64,000 nt of DNA, from the NCBI GenBank assembly GCA_028707085.1, contig JAQTUW010000005.1, forward strand, positions 1 to 64,000, written 5' to 3'. This stretch comes from Methylococcales bacterium. Lineage in GTDB: Bacteria; Pseudomonadota; Gammaproteobacteria; Methylococcales; Methylomonadaceae. The notes under the pieces are model-generated. The model did no database searches, was not told where the DNA came from, and worked only from the letters and a program-made list of their open reading frames with translations. The translations under genes were made by a program, and so were the position numbers. Positions 42,447 to 51,555 of this stretch are shown here, piece by piece; the first letter of the stretch is position 1; each line of letters starts with the position of its first letter.

Positions 42447-44825
42447 ATGCAAGTCACTGAAATCTGGTTAAGAGAACGGGTCAATCCTGCCGTCGATATC
42501 CAAACCCTGGTCGCGCAACTGACCATGGCCGGCCTGGAAGTGGACACCGTGCAACCGGTCGCCGCTGAATTCAGCGGCGTGGTCGTGGCTGAAGTCTTAT
42601 CCACTGTCCAGCATCCCAACGCCGACAAGCTCAGAGTCTGCCAGGTCAATACCGGCGCCGAGCAGCCACTGCAAATCGTCTGCGGCGCCAGCAATGTCAG
42701 ACCGGGCTTAAAAGTGCCGGCCGCCCTGATCGGCGCGGTGCTGCCCGGCGATTTCAGGATCAAGGAATCCAAATTGCGTGGCGAATTATCCTTCGGCATG
42801 CTGTGCTCGGAAAAGGAGCTGGGGCTGGCCACGACGTCCGACGGCCTGATGGAGCTGCCCGCCGATGCGCCGGTTGGCGCGAATATACGCGACTATCTGC
42901 TGCTTGACGACCATGTCATCGAACTGGGACTGACGCCCAATCGCGCCGATTGTCTCAGCGTGGAAGGCGTGGCCCGGGAAGTAGCTGTGCTGAATAAACA
43001 ACCGTTCCAGCCTGTCAGTTTTGAGACTGTGGCGGTCAGCCATCAGGATAACCTGGAAATCCAGGTTGCCGACCCCGCCGCCTGCCCGGTTTATCTGGGC
43101 AGGCTGATCAAAAACATCGACCCGCAGGCCGTCACGCCGCTGTGGATGCAGGAACGCCTGCGCCGTTGCGGCATCAGAAGCCTGAGTCCGGTGGTGGATG
43201 TCACTAATTATGTATTACTGGAACTGGGGCAGCCCCTGCATGCCTTCGATGCCGGCAAACTGGCTGCGCCTATCGTCGTCAGACGCAGCCGGATCGAAGA
43301 AGCCTTGACGCTGCTAAACGATCAAACCATTGCGCTTGATGGCGATACGCTGATCATCGCCGACCAGCAACAGCCACTGGCGCTGGCCGGGGTGATGGGC
43401 GGCAAGCATAGCGCCGTATATGGCGAAACCCGCGACATCTTTCTGGAATGCGCATTTTTCACGCCGCTGTGCGTGGCCGGAAAAGCCCGGCAATACGGCT
43501 TGCACACCGATTCTTCCCACCGCTTTGAACGCGGCGTGGATTTTACCCTGCAACATCGGGCCATGGAACGGGCCACGCAATTGATTCTGGCGATTGCCGG
43601 CGGCAGCGCAGGCCCGGTCAGCGAGGCGGTCAGCCGCCCTGCCCTGCCGGTGCGGACGCCGGTGGCCTTGCAAACGCAACGCATCGAAAAAATGCTGGGC
43701 ATCAGCCTGGACAATGCCGACTTGACCGCCCTGTTTGCCGGTCTGGGCATGCAGATCAGTGCGACTGCCGATGGCTGGGAGATTACCCCGCCCGGTTTCC
43801 GGTTCGATATCGCCATAGAAGAAGACCTGCTGGAGGAAATAGCCCGCATCTACGGCTATAACAATTTGCCCAGCAACAGCCTGCTGATGCGCTCCGAACT
43901 GGCGCAAGCGCCGGAAGCGACGCTACCGATAGACAGACTACAGGATCTGCTGGTCGATAGAAGCTATCAGGAAGCGATTACCTACAGCTTTGTCGATGAA
44001 GTCATGCAAAACGCGCTGGCTCCGGATGATGAGTTTATCCGCATCAGCAACCCGATTTCGTCCGAACTGTCCATCATGCGCACCACTTTATGGTGCGGCT
44101 TGCTGAATGCGGCGATTTACAACATCAATCGCCAGCAACCCAGAGTCCGGCTGTTTGAAGCTGGCCTGAGATTCTACCGGGAAAATGGCCGGATTCAGCA
44201 GCGTAAAACGCTGTCCGGTCTGGCTTACGGCAGCCTATATCCAGAACAATGGGCCGAAAAAGCCCGAAATGTGGATTTTTTCGACATCAAGGCCGATGTA
44301 GAGACCTTACTGGCGGCAAGCGGCCGATCCGCAGTTTTTCAGGCCGCTCGCCACCCCGCCCTACATCCCGGCCAAACCGCGCAAATCCGTACTGCGGACG
44401 GCAAAAACATCGGCTTGCTGGGCATGCTGCACCCGACGTTGGAAAAGCAGTTCGGCTTCGACAGCCCGGTGTTTTTGTTCGAATTAAACCAGGAAGCCAT
44501 ACTGGACAGACAGACGCCAAAATTCGTGACTTTGTCCAAATTCCCGTCCGTGCGCCGGGATCTGGCTCTGATTTTTGAAGAAACGGTGGCGGCAAGCGAT
44601 ATTATCGATTGCATCCATGCCCATGCCGGTAGCGGCGTGATTCACGAAGTACAGATTTTTGACATCTATCGCGGCCCGGGGGTCGCGGCAGGATACAAAA
44701 GTATTGCATTAAGCATGATTTTACAGGATTACAATCAGACACTTACAGAATCTCAAATTGATGCTATAGTTAATGAGGTACTGGTTGTGTTGCGATTAAA
44801 ACTAAATGCGGAATTGAGGGAGTGA
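42447..44825 (+). CDS. pheT: PheT, phenylalanyl-tRNA synthetase beta subunit
   Basis: A 792-residue beta subunit of normal length. Domains in order are a tRNA-binding EMAP/OB-fold (VVAEVLSTVQHPNADKLRVC, CGASNVRPG), the B3/B4 editing domain (CLSVEGVAREVAVLNKQPF), B5 (FRFDIAIEEDLLEEIARIYG), a pseudo-catalytic core and the C-terminal FDX-ACB domain (FPSVRRDLALIFEETVAASD). The stop overlaps the ribosome-binding region of ihfA, as in E. coli pheST-ihfA. Confidence 0.96.
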   Translation: MQVTEIWLRERVNPAVDIQTLVAQLTMAGLEVDTVQPVAAEFSGVVVAEVLSTVQHPNADKLRVCQVNTGAEQPLQIVCGASNVRPGLKVPAALIGAVLPGDFRIKESKLRGELSFGMLCSEKELGLATTSDGLMELPADAPVGANIRDYLLLDDHVIELGLTPNRADCLSVEGVAREVAVLNKQPFQPVSFETVAVSHQDNLEIQVADPAACPVYLGRLIKNIDPQAVTPLWMQERLRRCGIRSLSPVVDVTNYVLLELGQPLHAFDAGKLAAPIVVRRSRIEEALTLLNDQTIALDGDTLIIADQQQPLALAGVMGGKHSAVYGETRDIFLECAFFTPLCVAGKARQYGLHTDSSHRFERGVDFTLQHRAMERATQLILAIAGGSAGPVSEAVSRPALPVRTPVALQTQRIEKMLGISLDNADLTALFAGLGMQISATADGWEITPPGFRFDIAIEEDLLEEIARIYGYNNLPSNSLLMRSELAQAPEATLPIDRLQDLLVDRSYQEAITYSFVDEVMQNALAPDDEFIRISNPISSELSIMRTTLWCGLLNAAIYNINRQQPRVRLFEAGLRFYRENGRIQQRKTLSGLAYGSLYPEQWAEKARNVDFFDIKADVETLLAASGRSAVFQAARHPALHPGQTAQIRTADGKNIGLLGMLHPTLEKQFGFDSPVFLFELNQEAILDRQTPKFVTLSKFPSVRRDLALIFEETVAASDIIDCIHAHAGSGVIHEVQIFDIYRGPGVAAGYKSIALSMILQDYNQTLTESQIDAIVNEVLVVLRLKLNAELRE

Positions 44826-44828
44826 TTG

Positions 44829-45125
44829 GTGGCGTTAACAAAAGCAGACATAGCAGAGAAACTGTTTGAAGACCTGGGCCTTAACAAACGCGAGGCCAAG
44901 GAAATCGTCGAACTGTTTTTTGAAGAGATCAAAACCTCGCTGGAAACCGGCGAGCAGGTAAAAATTTCCGGATTCGGAAAATTTGAATTACGGGACAAAA
45001 CCGGCCGTCCCGGCAGAAACCCAAAGACAGGCGAGGAAATTCCCATTACTCCGCGCCGGGTCGTAACGTTCAGAACCGGTCAAAAACTGAAGGCCAGGGT
45101 GGAATCGTATGCTGGAACCCAGTAA
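44829..45125 (+). CDS. ihfA: IhfA, integration host factor alpha subunit
   Basis: A 98-residue DNA-bending HU/IHF protein. It has [20 protein letters not shown] and [18 protein letters not shown] helices, [17 protein letters not shown] and the arm [20 protein letters not shown] with the intercalating proline. Starts at 44826 (TTG) and 44829 (GTG) are adjacent. GAGGGAG at 44816-44822 fits either; GTG is chosen. It heterodimerises with IhfB (not in the window). The stop overlaps the next gene by 17 bp. Confidence 0.95.
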   Translation: MALTKADIAEKLFEDLGLNKREAKEIVELFFEEIKTSLETGEQVKISGFGKFELRDKTGRPGRNPKTGEEIPITPRRVVTFRTGQKLKARVESYAGTQ

Positions 45126-45462
45126 TAATAACGAACTACCGGCCATTCCGGCCAAAAGATACTTCACCATAGGCGAAGTCAGCGAATTATGCGCGGTAAA
45201 ACCCCATGTCCTGCGCTACTGGGAACAGGAATTTACCGAACTCAGCCCGGTAAAAAGACGCGGCAACCGCCGCTATTACCAGCGGCATGACGTCTTGCTG
45301 ATCCGCCAGATTCGCAGCCTGCTATATGAGCAAGGCTACACCATAGGCGGAGCCAGGGCGCATCTGACCAGCGATAACGCCAAAGAAGACTCCTCGCGCA
45401 GCAAACAGCTTGTCCATCAAATGATAGGCGAACTGGAGGATATTCTGGAACTGCTCAGGTAG
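45109..45462 (+). CDS. MerR-family transcriptional regulator
   Basis: A 117-residue regulator with a MerR-type winged helix: [20 protein letters not shown] followed by [20 protein letters not shown]. The dimerisation helix ([20 protein letters not shown]) is short and lacks metal- or effector-binding cysteines. This small MerR gene follows ihfA in many gammaproteobacteria and its target is unknown. It overlaps ihfA, so it is part of the pheST-ihfA operon, which then ends before tRNA-Pro. Confidence 0.9.
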   Translation: MLEPSNNNELPAIPAKRYFTIGEVSELCAVKPHVLRYWEQEFTELSPVKRRGNRRYYQRHDVLLIRQIRSLLYEQGYTIGGARAHLTSDNAKEDSSRSKQLVHQMIGELEDILELLR

Positions 45463-45476
45463 TATTTGCCCGGCTA

Positions 45477-45504
45477 TTGTGGTATCATAGCCGGCTGCTA
45501 ATAT
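45477..45504 (+). promoter_or_regulatory. Possible promoter of tRNA-Pro
   Basis: TTGTGG (45477-45482) and TAATAT (45499-45504) are spaced by 16 bp, 33 bp before the tRNA. The region also holds the palindrome CCGGCTAT/ATAGCCGG (45470-45494), which might end the upstream operon. Confidence 0.4.
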
Positions 45505-45537
45505 CAAAAGCAGAAATAACAATATCTTGATAAACTT

Positions 45538-45614
45538 CGGGGCGTAGCGCAGTTTGGTAGCGCACTATACTGGGGGTGTAGGGGTCGTGGGTTCAAGTCC
45601 CGCCGTCCCGACCA
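45538..45614 (+). tRNA. tRNA-Pro (anticodon GGG)
   Basis: A 77-base cloverleaf with encoded CCA. Acceptor CGGGGCG pairs with CGTCCCG (one G-U), the D-arm is GCGCAGTTTGGTAGCGC, and the anticodon loop reads TGGGGGT with anticodon GGG. The T-loop is GGTTCAAGTCC. A strong terminator follows. Confidence 0.93.
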
Positions 45615-45646
45615 AGTTTATGATTCACATTGTTCGATAAAATTCC

Positions 45647-45683
45647 AAAAAACCCGCAAGCTGTCTGGCTTGGCGGGTTTTTT
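45647..45683 (+). terminator. Rho-independent terminator after tRNA-Pro
   Basis: AAAACCCGC and GCGGGTTTT form the outer stem, with AAGC/GCTT extending it inward, followed by T residues to 45683. It lies 33 bp past the tRNA end. Confidence 0.88.
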
Positions 45684-45790
45684 ATTGTCCAGTGGATGCA
45701 TGGCGTCTAGACCGGAATGGCGTTAATCGACATCCAAATTTTGCCGGCTTTAGACCTAAATAGGCTTCAAAATCGTAAACGCTCGAATAA

Positions 45791-45889
45791 CTACATATTC
45801 CAATTTATCCAGCCGGCGTTAATATATTCTGCATCCACATTCCACGGCAGCAGGCGTTCGATATCCTCCAAGGCCTGCGCCCGGCAGTT
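45791..45889 (-). pseudogene. Possible IS66-type transposase C-terminal scrap
   Basis: The minus-strand frame reads NCRAQALEDIERLLPWNVDA and stops soon after. The DIERLLPWNV segment resembles the ELLPWNW-type ending of IS66 transposases (the IS66 C-terminal element). It has no start and no further homology that I can see, so this is a weak call. Confidence 0.3.
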
Positions 45890-46126
45890 CTTTAAAAACC
45901 GCCTATCCGGGCAACCGTCTCCCTATGCAAAGAAACAGTACTCCATTACACTGACTTGGCGCTCAGACTCTGGCCGTTCATTTTTTGGAGGTGAGAAATC
46001 CCCCGTGTAAAAACCTGGCCTGTGGGAATTTGCGGACTCATCTGTGGCGGCGCTTTGCGACCCCGTTTAGGAAAATGATTTTAGCCGTGTCCCTGTCTGA
46101 CGCATTTTATCCATTGGGAGGTAAAT

Positions 46127-46213
46127 ATGGCGAAAAAATTCAAATCAACAAACGGTCTACCGGTTATTCATCCTCGAGCGGCGGGTATTGATATTGGATC
46201 GCGTTTTCATTAA
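46127..46213 (+). pseudogene. IS110-family transposase, N-terminal 28 codons only
   Basis: An ATG behind GGGAGG opens MAKKFKSTNGLPVIHPRAAG followed by IDIGSRFH and then a TAA. The HP-x-AAGIDIGSR pattern is the start of the DEDD catalytic domain of IS110-family transposases, whose first Asp is the D of GIDIG. Everything after SRFH is missing and is replaced by the HTH gene in another frame. About 100 bp of upstream sequence may be the left end of the element. Confidence 0.75.
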
Positions 46214-46490
46214 GCAAATTGAACAGGTGTTGGCTGTTTTAAATGTCGCCAAATCGTTCCCGGAACAGGCCGCGAATCTTCAGGCTCGTGCCGAGTTAAT
46301 GCAACAAATTGCAGCCATTATTAAGGCAAATAACTGGAAACAAGCTGAAGCAGCAAACCATTGTGGATTGACTCAGCCCCGGATAAATGATCTGTTGCGT
46401 GGTCGTGTATCAAATTTTTCTCTGGATGCACTAGTCAATATTGCCGTAGCTCTTGGTCAGCGAGTGCATGTTACTTTAGAAGCCGCCTGA
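46188..46490 (+). CDS. XRE/HTH_37-type antitoxin-like protein, probably 5'-truncated
   Basis: A frame of 100 codons whose C-terminal two thirds is a helix-turn-helix domain of the HigA/HTH_37 kind: QARAELMQQIAAIIKANNWK, QAEAANHCGLTQPRINDLLR, SNFSLDALVNIAVALGQRVH. Only TTG codons (46188, 46194) are available as starts, and these lie inside the IS110 fragment. The native N-terminus was therefore probably lost when the IS110 end was joined. No cognate toxin (HigB/Gp49 type) is visible on either side. It may be an orphan or dead antitoxin. Confidence 0.55.
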   Translation: MILDRVFIKQIEQVLAVLNVAKSFPEQAANLQARAELMQQIAAIIKANNWKQAEAANHCGLTQPRINDLLRGRVSNFSLDALVNIAVALGQRVHVTLEAA

Positions 46491-46785
46491 TATCGGAGGC
46501 ATAAAGGCTCTGATTCATTAGAAATCGATTGCATCGCTGTCAATTAGTTTTTGGGAAAAAGTTATGATACTGTGCCAAGGGTATTTTTAGTGCGCAAATA
46601 AAAATCGAATACGACAATAGCCCATAAATTTAAGATCCTCGAAAACCCAGCCCTTGGCGCTCCGAGATACGCGGCACGAGCGGTAAACCATTTATTTACA
46701 AAAGGTTGCGTTCGCGTCAGGCTCATTGATACCCGGTTTTTCGAGGTTCCGCTACGCAATTCAAGTTCAAGTGAGATCATTTATC
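46491..46785. other. Non-coding stretch upstream of the thiopurine methyltransferase gene
   Basis: About 295 bp with no gene I can support. The plus-strand frame around 46630-46785 stays open but shows no family motif. It may be residual mobile-element sequence from the neighbouring IS scar. Confidence 0.4.
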
Positions 46786-47421
46786 GTGGATACAAGGTTT
46801 TGGCATCAAAAGTGGGAAAAAAATGATATAGGTTTTCATGGCAGCGCAGCCAACCCGCTGCTGCTGAAATATTTCAATGCGCTTTCCCTTGCCCAAGGCA
46901 GCCGGGTCTTTTTGCCATTATGCGGCAAGACGCTCGATATTTCCTGGTTGCTTGCCAATGGTTATCGTGTTGCCGGAGCGGAACTGAGCAAAGTCGCCAT
47001 CGAGCAATTATTTGCAGAACTCGGACTGGAGCCGGAAATATCAGGCGTTGGCGAACTAGACCGCTACAGTGCAAAAAATATCGACATCTTTGTGGGCGAT
47101 ATATTCGATCTGTCCGAAAACATGCTAGGCCTGGTCGATGCGATTTATGACCGGGCGGCTCTGGTTGCTCTGCCCGAAGCAGTGCGCAATCGCTATACGG
47201 CGCACCTAATGAAGATTGCGGATAAAGCGCCGCAGTTGCTAATTAGCTATGAATACGACCAAAGCCTGATGGAAGGGCCGCCTTTTTCAATCAGCGCAGA
47301 CGAAGTATTTCGACACTATCAGAACAGGTATGATTTAACGTTCATGGGCAGTGCAGATGTCCCGGGTGGATTAAGAAAATGCGCGGCAAAAGAGCATGTC
47401 TGGTTGCTAAAAAATGCGTAA
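46786..47421 (+). CDS. tpm: Thiopurine S-methyltransferase family protein
   Basis: A 211-residue SAM-dependent methyltransferase. The N-terminal VDTRFWHQKWEKNDIGFHGS, the SAM-site region SRVFLPLCGKTLDISWLLAN and VDAIYDRAALVALP are diagnostic of bacterial TPMT. Related proteins methylate thiopurines or tellurite/selenite. GTG at 46786 is chosen, with GTGAG at 46771-46775 as a weak ribosome site; the open frame starts at 46726. It stands alone after the IS scar. Confidence 0.88.
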   Translation: MDTRFWHQKWEKNDIGFHGSAANPLLLKYFNALSLAQGSRVFLPLCGKTLDISWLLANGYRVAGAELSKVAIEQLFAELGLEPEISGVGELDRYSAKNIDIFVGDIFDLSENMLGLVDAIYDRAALVALPEAVRNRYTAHLMKIADKAPQLLISYEYDQSLMEGPPFSISADEVFRHYQNRYDLTFMGSADVPGGLRKCAAKEHVWLLKNA

Positions 47422-47604
47422 CCGGGACATGGATGCTGTAGCGCCTACACCGTCTTCATAATGACCTTGGCCCCTAGGGAACAGTAGAAAATCCGGCCGG
47501 CAGCCTGACATTTCAAAAAGTGCAGTCAGGTGCTTGTTGTTATAATGGTGGTTTATCCGCCCATATCGAAGCAGCCCGATCATTATTCCGCAGGAGCATG
47601 CCTG

Positions 47605-50034
47605 ATGAACGCAACCTATCCAAGAACAAACAGACTTGTATTACTGCTATTGAGCATTTCGATGCTGGTTGCCTGCAGCTCTCCGGAAGAAACCGCCCAG
47701 AAGCATTTGCAGGCCGGCAAAACCTACATGGAAAAAGGCGACCTGGATAATGCCCTGCTGGAATTCAAGGCGTCAAATCAGGACGGCAAGCATGCCGAAG
47801 CTTATTATTATATGGCTCTGCTGGACGAAAGGCATGACAACCTTGCCGCCATGCGCGAGAATTTGCATAGCTGTCTGCTGGTGGATGAGGGCATGATTCC
47901 GGCCAAACTAAAACTGGCGCAGCTCGAGCTTGGCTTTGGCAATACGGATGAAGCCATGAAGCAGGTCAATGGGGTGCTGATAGGACATGCCGACAATATT
48001 TCGGCGCAATTGCTAAAAGCCGAGATCTACCTCAAAAAGGCTAAATACCCGGACGCCGCCGCCATGCTGGATACTGTGCTGAACAGCCATCCGGACAATG
48101 TGGAGGCGCTGTCCGCGAAAGCCGAATATTTTTTGCGGCAAAATGAACTGGATCAAGCGCAGGACATGACAGATGCCGCGCTGAAAATAAACCCCGATTA
48201 TAAACGGGCCTATCAACTCAGAGTCAACATCCACGCCCGGCGCAGGAATATCGAAGCTATGATCGGCGATTTCCGGGAACTGATCCGACTGGATCCCGGC
48301 AATGAAAATTATAAATTGCGTCTGGCGCCGCTTTACGCCGTCAATAATAAATTACCGGAAGCCGAGGCCCTGCTGCGCGACATGATCAGCCAAAACCCCG
48401 GCCGGGTCGAAAACAAGCTGTTACTGCTCCAATTTCTGGAAAGCCATGCCCCGGAGCGGGTGGCGACCGAATACGAACAATGGCTTAATTCCAGTCCCTT
48501 GCTGCCCGAGTCTTCCAGAACCGGGCAATTACTGGAGTTATCCCGGTGGATGATGGCCAATGACCGTCCGGATCTGGCGGCAACCGGCCTTAAACAAATT
48601 GTGGACAAAGAAAAAAACCCGCAGTTGAATCTGACGGCGCAGACCGATCTGGCGGAAATAGCCCTCATCAAAAACCAGTACCAGGAAGCGGAGGCGGCTG
48701 CCGACGCCATTCTTAAACAGAATTCGGATTTTATTCAGGCCAGTTTTTTGAAAGCGCGGATCTATTTAAGCCGGCACCGCACTGACGACGCCATTAAACT
48801 GTTGAACGGCCTAACATGGGCCAAAAACGAGTCCGGTGATCTTTACACTTATCTGGGCATGGCTTATTTACAAAAAAACGATCAGCAGCAGGCGGATAAA
48901 AACTTCAAACTGGCGCTGGAACAAAACCCCGCCAACCGGACAGCTTTTTTCCCGGTTTATAACAGCTATCTGCAAGCCAATCAGCCGGAAAACGCCAAAC
49001 AGATGCTGGATAAGGCCTTAAAATATAAACCTCATCAGGATTGGCTGCTGATTGCCAAAGCTGAAATGGAGATTCAGGAAAAAAACTGGGACGAAGCGCG
49101 AAATACCGTGCAACTGCTGACCATGTTCTCCAAAAACACGGCAGCCACCGCTTATTTGCGAGCCAATATTTTACAGGGCGCAGGGCAATTTCCTGCCGCC
49201 ATTGTCGCTTACCAGAAACTGCTGGAACTGGCCCCGGACAATATTAATGCATTGCTTAATCTGGCCCGCTCATATGAAGCCATTAAATCCCGGGACAAGG
49301 CGATTGCCTTTCTGGAAGCATTGAATGAAAAACATCCAGACAATTTTGCCATCGTCAGCGTACTTGGCAACCTCTATTCCGTCAGCAAGGAGCCGGACAA
49401 GGCCGAAAAACTCTATACAGAGCAGGTGCAACGCACACCCAAAATAGCGGAGCTTTATATTAATCTGGCCAGACTTTTCGGCAGTGAACACAAAAAACCG
49501 GAAGAAGCAAAGGAAATTCTGTTAAATGGCCTGAAAAACAATCCAGATGATTTGAAATTGAGCCTGGCTCTGGCAGGCTGGTATGATGAAAATGGCGACA
49601 CCAACGGCGCCCGTCCTCTCTATGAAAAATTATGGGAAAAATATCCGGATTCCAATGTGATTTCCAACAATCTGGCCAACATTCTGCTCAATTCCAAATC
49701 CGACACCGATATAGCCAGAGGGATCGCCCTTGCCCAGCGCTTTAAAGAATCCGAAAATCCCGACTATCAGGATACTTACGCCTGGTCGCTGGTCAAGTCC
49801 GAGCAGGGTGCGAAAGCCGTTCCGCTGCTTAAAGCGCTGATCACAAAACTACCCGAACTGGCGGATATCCACCACCATCTTGGCGTAGCGTATTTAATCA
49901 GCGGCCAAAGAAACCTGGCTTTAACCGAGTTCAAACAGGCCCTGGCGCTGTCCGACAAGCATAAACACAACTTTCCCGGTAAAACCAAAGCCATCAATCT
50001 GGTGCAGGAGTTAGGGGCGACCAACAAAAATTAA
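47605..50034 (+). CDS. TPR-repeat lipoprotein
   Basis: An 809-residue exported protein. A lipoprotein signal ends in LVACSS (Cys24 or so), followed by TPR repeats over nearly the whole chain (AGKTYMEKGDLDNALLEFKA; LNLARSYEAIKSRDKAIAFL; HHLGVAYLISGQRNLALTEF). The overall plan resembles PrsT-like TPR lipoproteins linked to exosortase/PEP-CTERM or exopolysaccharide systems, but no exosortase gene is present here. CAGGAG at 47591-47596 precedes ATG 47605. It is a single-gene unit, probably an outer-membrane or periplasmic scaffold. Confidence 0.85.
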   Translation: MNATYPRTNRLVLLLLSISMLVACSSPEETAQKHLQAGKTYMEKGDLDNALLEFKASNQDGKHAEAYYYMALLDERHDNLAAMRENLHSCLLVDEGMIPAKLKLAQLELGFGNTDEAMKQVNGVLIGHADNISAQLLKAEIYLKKAKYPDAAAMLDTVLNSHPDNVEALSAKAEYFLRQNELDQAQDMTDAALKINPDYKRAYQLRVNIHARRRNIEAMIGDFRELIRLDPGNENYKLRLAPLYAVNNKLPEAEALLRDMISQNPGRVENKLLLLQFLESHAPERVATEYEQWLNSSPLLPESSRTGQLLELSRWMMANDRPDLAATGLKQIVDKEKNPQLNLTAQTDLAEIALIKNQYQEAEAAADAILKQNSDFIQASFLKARIYLSRHRTDDAIKLLNGLTWAKNESGDLYTYLGMAYLQKNDQQQADKNFKLALEQNPANRTAFFPVYNSYLQANQPENAKQMLDKALKYKPHQDWLLIAKAEMEIQEKNWDEARNTVQLLTMFSKNTAATAYLRANILQGAGQFPAAIVAYQKLLELAPDNINALLNLARSYEAIKSRDKAIAFLEALNEKHPDNFAIVSVLGNLYSVSKEPDKAEKLYTEQVQRTPKIAELYINLARLFGSEHKKPEEAKEILLNGLKNNPDDLKLSLALAGWYDENGDTNGARPLYEKLWEKYPDSNVISNNLANILLNSKSDTDIARGIALAQRFKESENPDYQDTYAWSLVKSEQGAKAVPLLKALITKLPELADIHHHLGVAYLISGQRNLALTEFKQALALSDKHKHNFPGKTKAINLVQELGATNKN

Positions 50035-50272
50035 AGTCACGCCCCGGTATCCATCGACTCGCGAGCAGGAATAAAGCCAAGATTGCGACAGATGCGCCAA
50101 GCGCGGCGCATTATGCGGCCTGTTGTTTTATAACAAAAAATAGACGGACAAATCGCCCAGACCTGAGCGGGCCACGCCTGTAAACAAAAAATTTGCAGGT
50201 TTGGATAGCTTGTGCAAAAATTCCCGAGGATTTTACTAGGATATTAATTCTGTCTATCATCAGGAGAACATC
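50035..50272. other. Intergenic region before bcp
   Basis: No gene is visible. The sequence is AT-richer near 50150-50270 and contains TTGCAGG and TAGGATATTAATT, which may be part of the bcp promoter. AGGAG at 50261-50265 is the bcp ribosome site. Confidence 0.4.
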
Positions 50273-50743
50273 ATGCCATTATTACAAAAAAAACATCCGG
50301 CGCCCGCATTCACCACCTTGAATCAGCAGAAGCAAACGGTGTCGTTAGCCGATTTTCTCGGTAAAAAGCATGTGGTGCTGTACTTTTATCCCAAGGACGA
50401 TACGCCGGGCTGCACCATAGAAGCCAATGAGTTTACTGCACTGGCCGATGAGTTTGCCGGGCTGGATACGGTCATCCTCGGCGTCAGCAAGGATGATTGC
50501 GCCAGTCATCTGGCTTTCATCGAAAAATATGTATTGAATCTGCAATTGCTGGCCGACACCAGCGGCGAATTGTGCGACAGTTATGGGGTTTGGCAGGAGG
50601 TGGAGAAGGACGGGGTTAAAAAATTGAAAATCGTCCGCTCAACTTTCATTATCGACAAACAGGGCATGCTGGCGGAAGTCATGTATGGCGTGAACCATGC
50701 AGGACACGCCCAAGCCGTGCTGGACATCGTTAAAACATTGTAA
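50273..50743 (+). CDS. bcp: Bcp/PrxQ thioredoxin-dependent peroxiredoxin
   Basis: A 156-residue peroxiredoxin of the Bcp (AhpC/TSA) family that reduces hydroperoxides using thioredoxin. The active-site motif YFYPKDDTPGCTIEANEF has the peroxidatic Cys47. The expected resolving Cys five residues later (PxxxTPGCTxExC) is replaced by Asn, so this is the one-Cys or atypical variant, with other cysteines at DDC and ELCDSYG. It is convergent with the cytochrome c4 gene across a large palindrome. Confidence 0.93.
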   Translation: MPLLQKKHPAPAFTTLNQQKQTVSLADFLGKKHVVLYFYPKDDTPGCTIEANEFTALADEFAGLDTVILGVSKDDCASHLAFIEKYVLNLQLLADTSGELCDSYGVWQEVEKDGVKKLKIVRSTFIIDKQGMLAEVMYGVNHAGHAQAVLDIVKTL

Positions 50744-50747
50744 GGCT

Positions 50748-50775
50748 ACAGTGGGCGCGGAATCGCGCCCACTGT
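50748..50775. repeat. Perfect 12-bp-stem hairpin between bcp and cytochrome c4
   Basis: ACAGTGGGCGCG (50748-50759), GAAT loop, and CGCGCCCACTGT (50764-50775). It shares the GTGGGCGC/GCGCCCAC arms with the hairpin at 25860-25882. It lies between two convergent stop codons and may act as a bidirectional 3' end structure or be a dispersed REP-like element. Confidence 0.6.
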
Positions 50776-50792
50776 GCTGGAACCAGCGAGGC

Positions 50793-51362
50793 TTACTGTC
50801 CCAGGGAGCCGAGATAAGCGGCGATTTCCCTGATGTCTTCGTCGCTCAGGGTTTTTGCGACGGCATTCATGGCAGGGCCTGATCTGGCTCCCGTTTTGAA
50901 GTCATGCAATTGTTTGTCGAGATATTCGGGATGCTGTCCCGCCAGCCTGGGGCGACCGCCCAGACCCAAAAAGTTTCCGCCATGGCAACCCATGCACATG
51001 GTGGCCTTGGCCTTGCCTTTTTCGGCAAGCTTGGCGTCGCCGCCCGCCGTACTCGCTGGCTGGCTGGCAAAATAGGCGCTGATGTCCTGAATGTCCGGAT
51101 CTCCCAGGGTAGCCGTCATGGACTTCATGACCGGATTTTCGCGGACGCCCCCTTTGTAATTATTTAACTGCGCTTCCAGATAAATTGCAGACTGGCCACC
51201 CAGATTCGGCACACCCTGATTGCGGTTGTTGCCCTGCACCCCATGGCAGCCCTGACAGACTTCAGACCGGGTCTGCCCAGCTATGCTGTCGGCGGCGTTG
51301 GCCACGCCGGCAGACAGCCATATCAGTAAAGCGAAAATAATTTTATTGTTTTTGTTAGGCAT
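50793..51362 (-). CDS. Dihaem cytochrome c4-type protein
   Basis: A 189-residue periplasmic cytochrome. Signal peptide MPNKNNKIIFALLIWLSAGV-ANA is followed by two class I cytochrome c domains, each with CxxCH: SEVCQGCHGVQGNNRNQGVP and ATMCMGCHGGNFLGLGGRPR. The axial Met ligands are probably in NPVMKSMTATL and GPAMNAVAKTL. Cytochrome c4 passes electrons to terminal oxidases. The LGGQSAIYLEAQLNNYK and LAGQHPEYLDKQLHDFK segments show the internal duplication. Confidence 0.92.
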   Translation of the reverse strand: MPNKNNKIIFALLIWLSAGVANAADSIAGQTRSEVCQGCHGVQGNNRNQGVPNLGGQSAIYLEAQLNNYKGGVRENPVMKSMTATLGDPDIQDISAYFASQPASTAGGDAKLAEKGKAKATMCMGCHGGNFLGLGGRPRLAGQHPEYLDKQLHDFKTGARSGPAMNAVAKTLSDEDIREIAAYLGSLGQ

Positions 51363-51555
51363 TAAAAATCCTGATAGTTTTGTTGTAACATATTGATTAT
51401 TAAACTTGCCGGCAAACTTTTCATCTTCAATAAAAAGCCCGACGTCCCCGAAAAAACACTAAAACACCGGCTTTGACTCCCGGGACAAAACCTCGAATAA
51501 CTGTTTCGGGTTTGCCGGGCGTTTCAGCCGTACAGCCTGACCGCGATTATAACCG

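Noticed and set aside
45717-46010. 97-codon plus-strand frame after tRNA-Pro
   Set aside because: No conserved motif, and it spans two different IS-derived pieces. The minus strand here gives a better (still weak) IS66-like reading.
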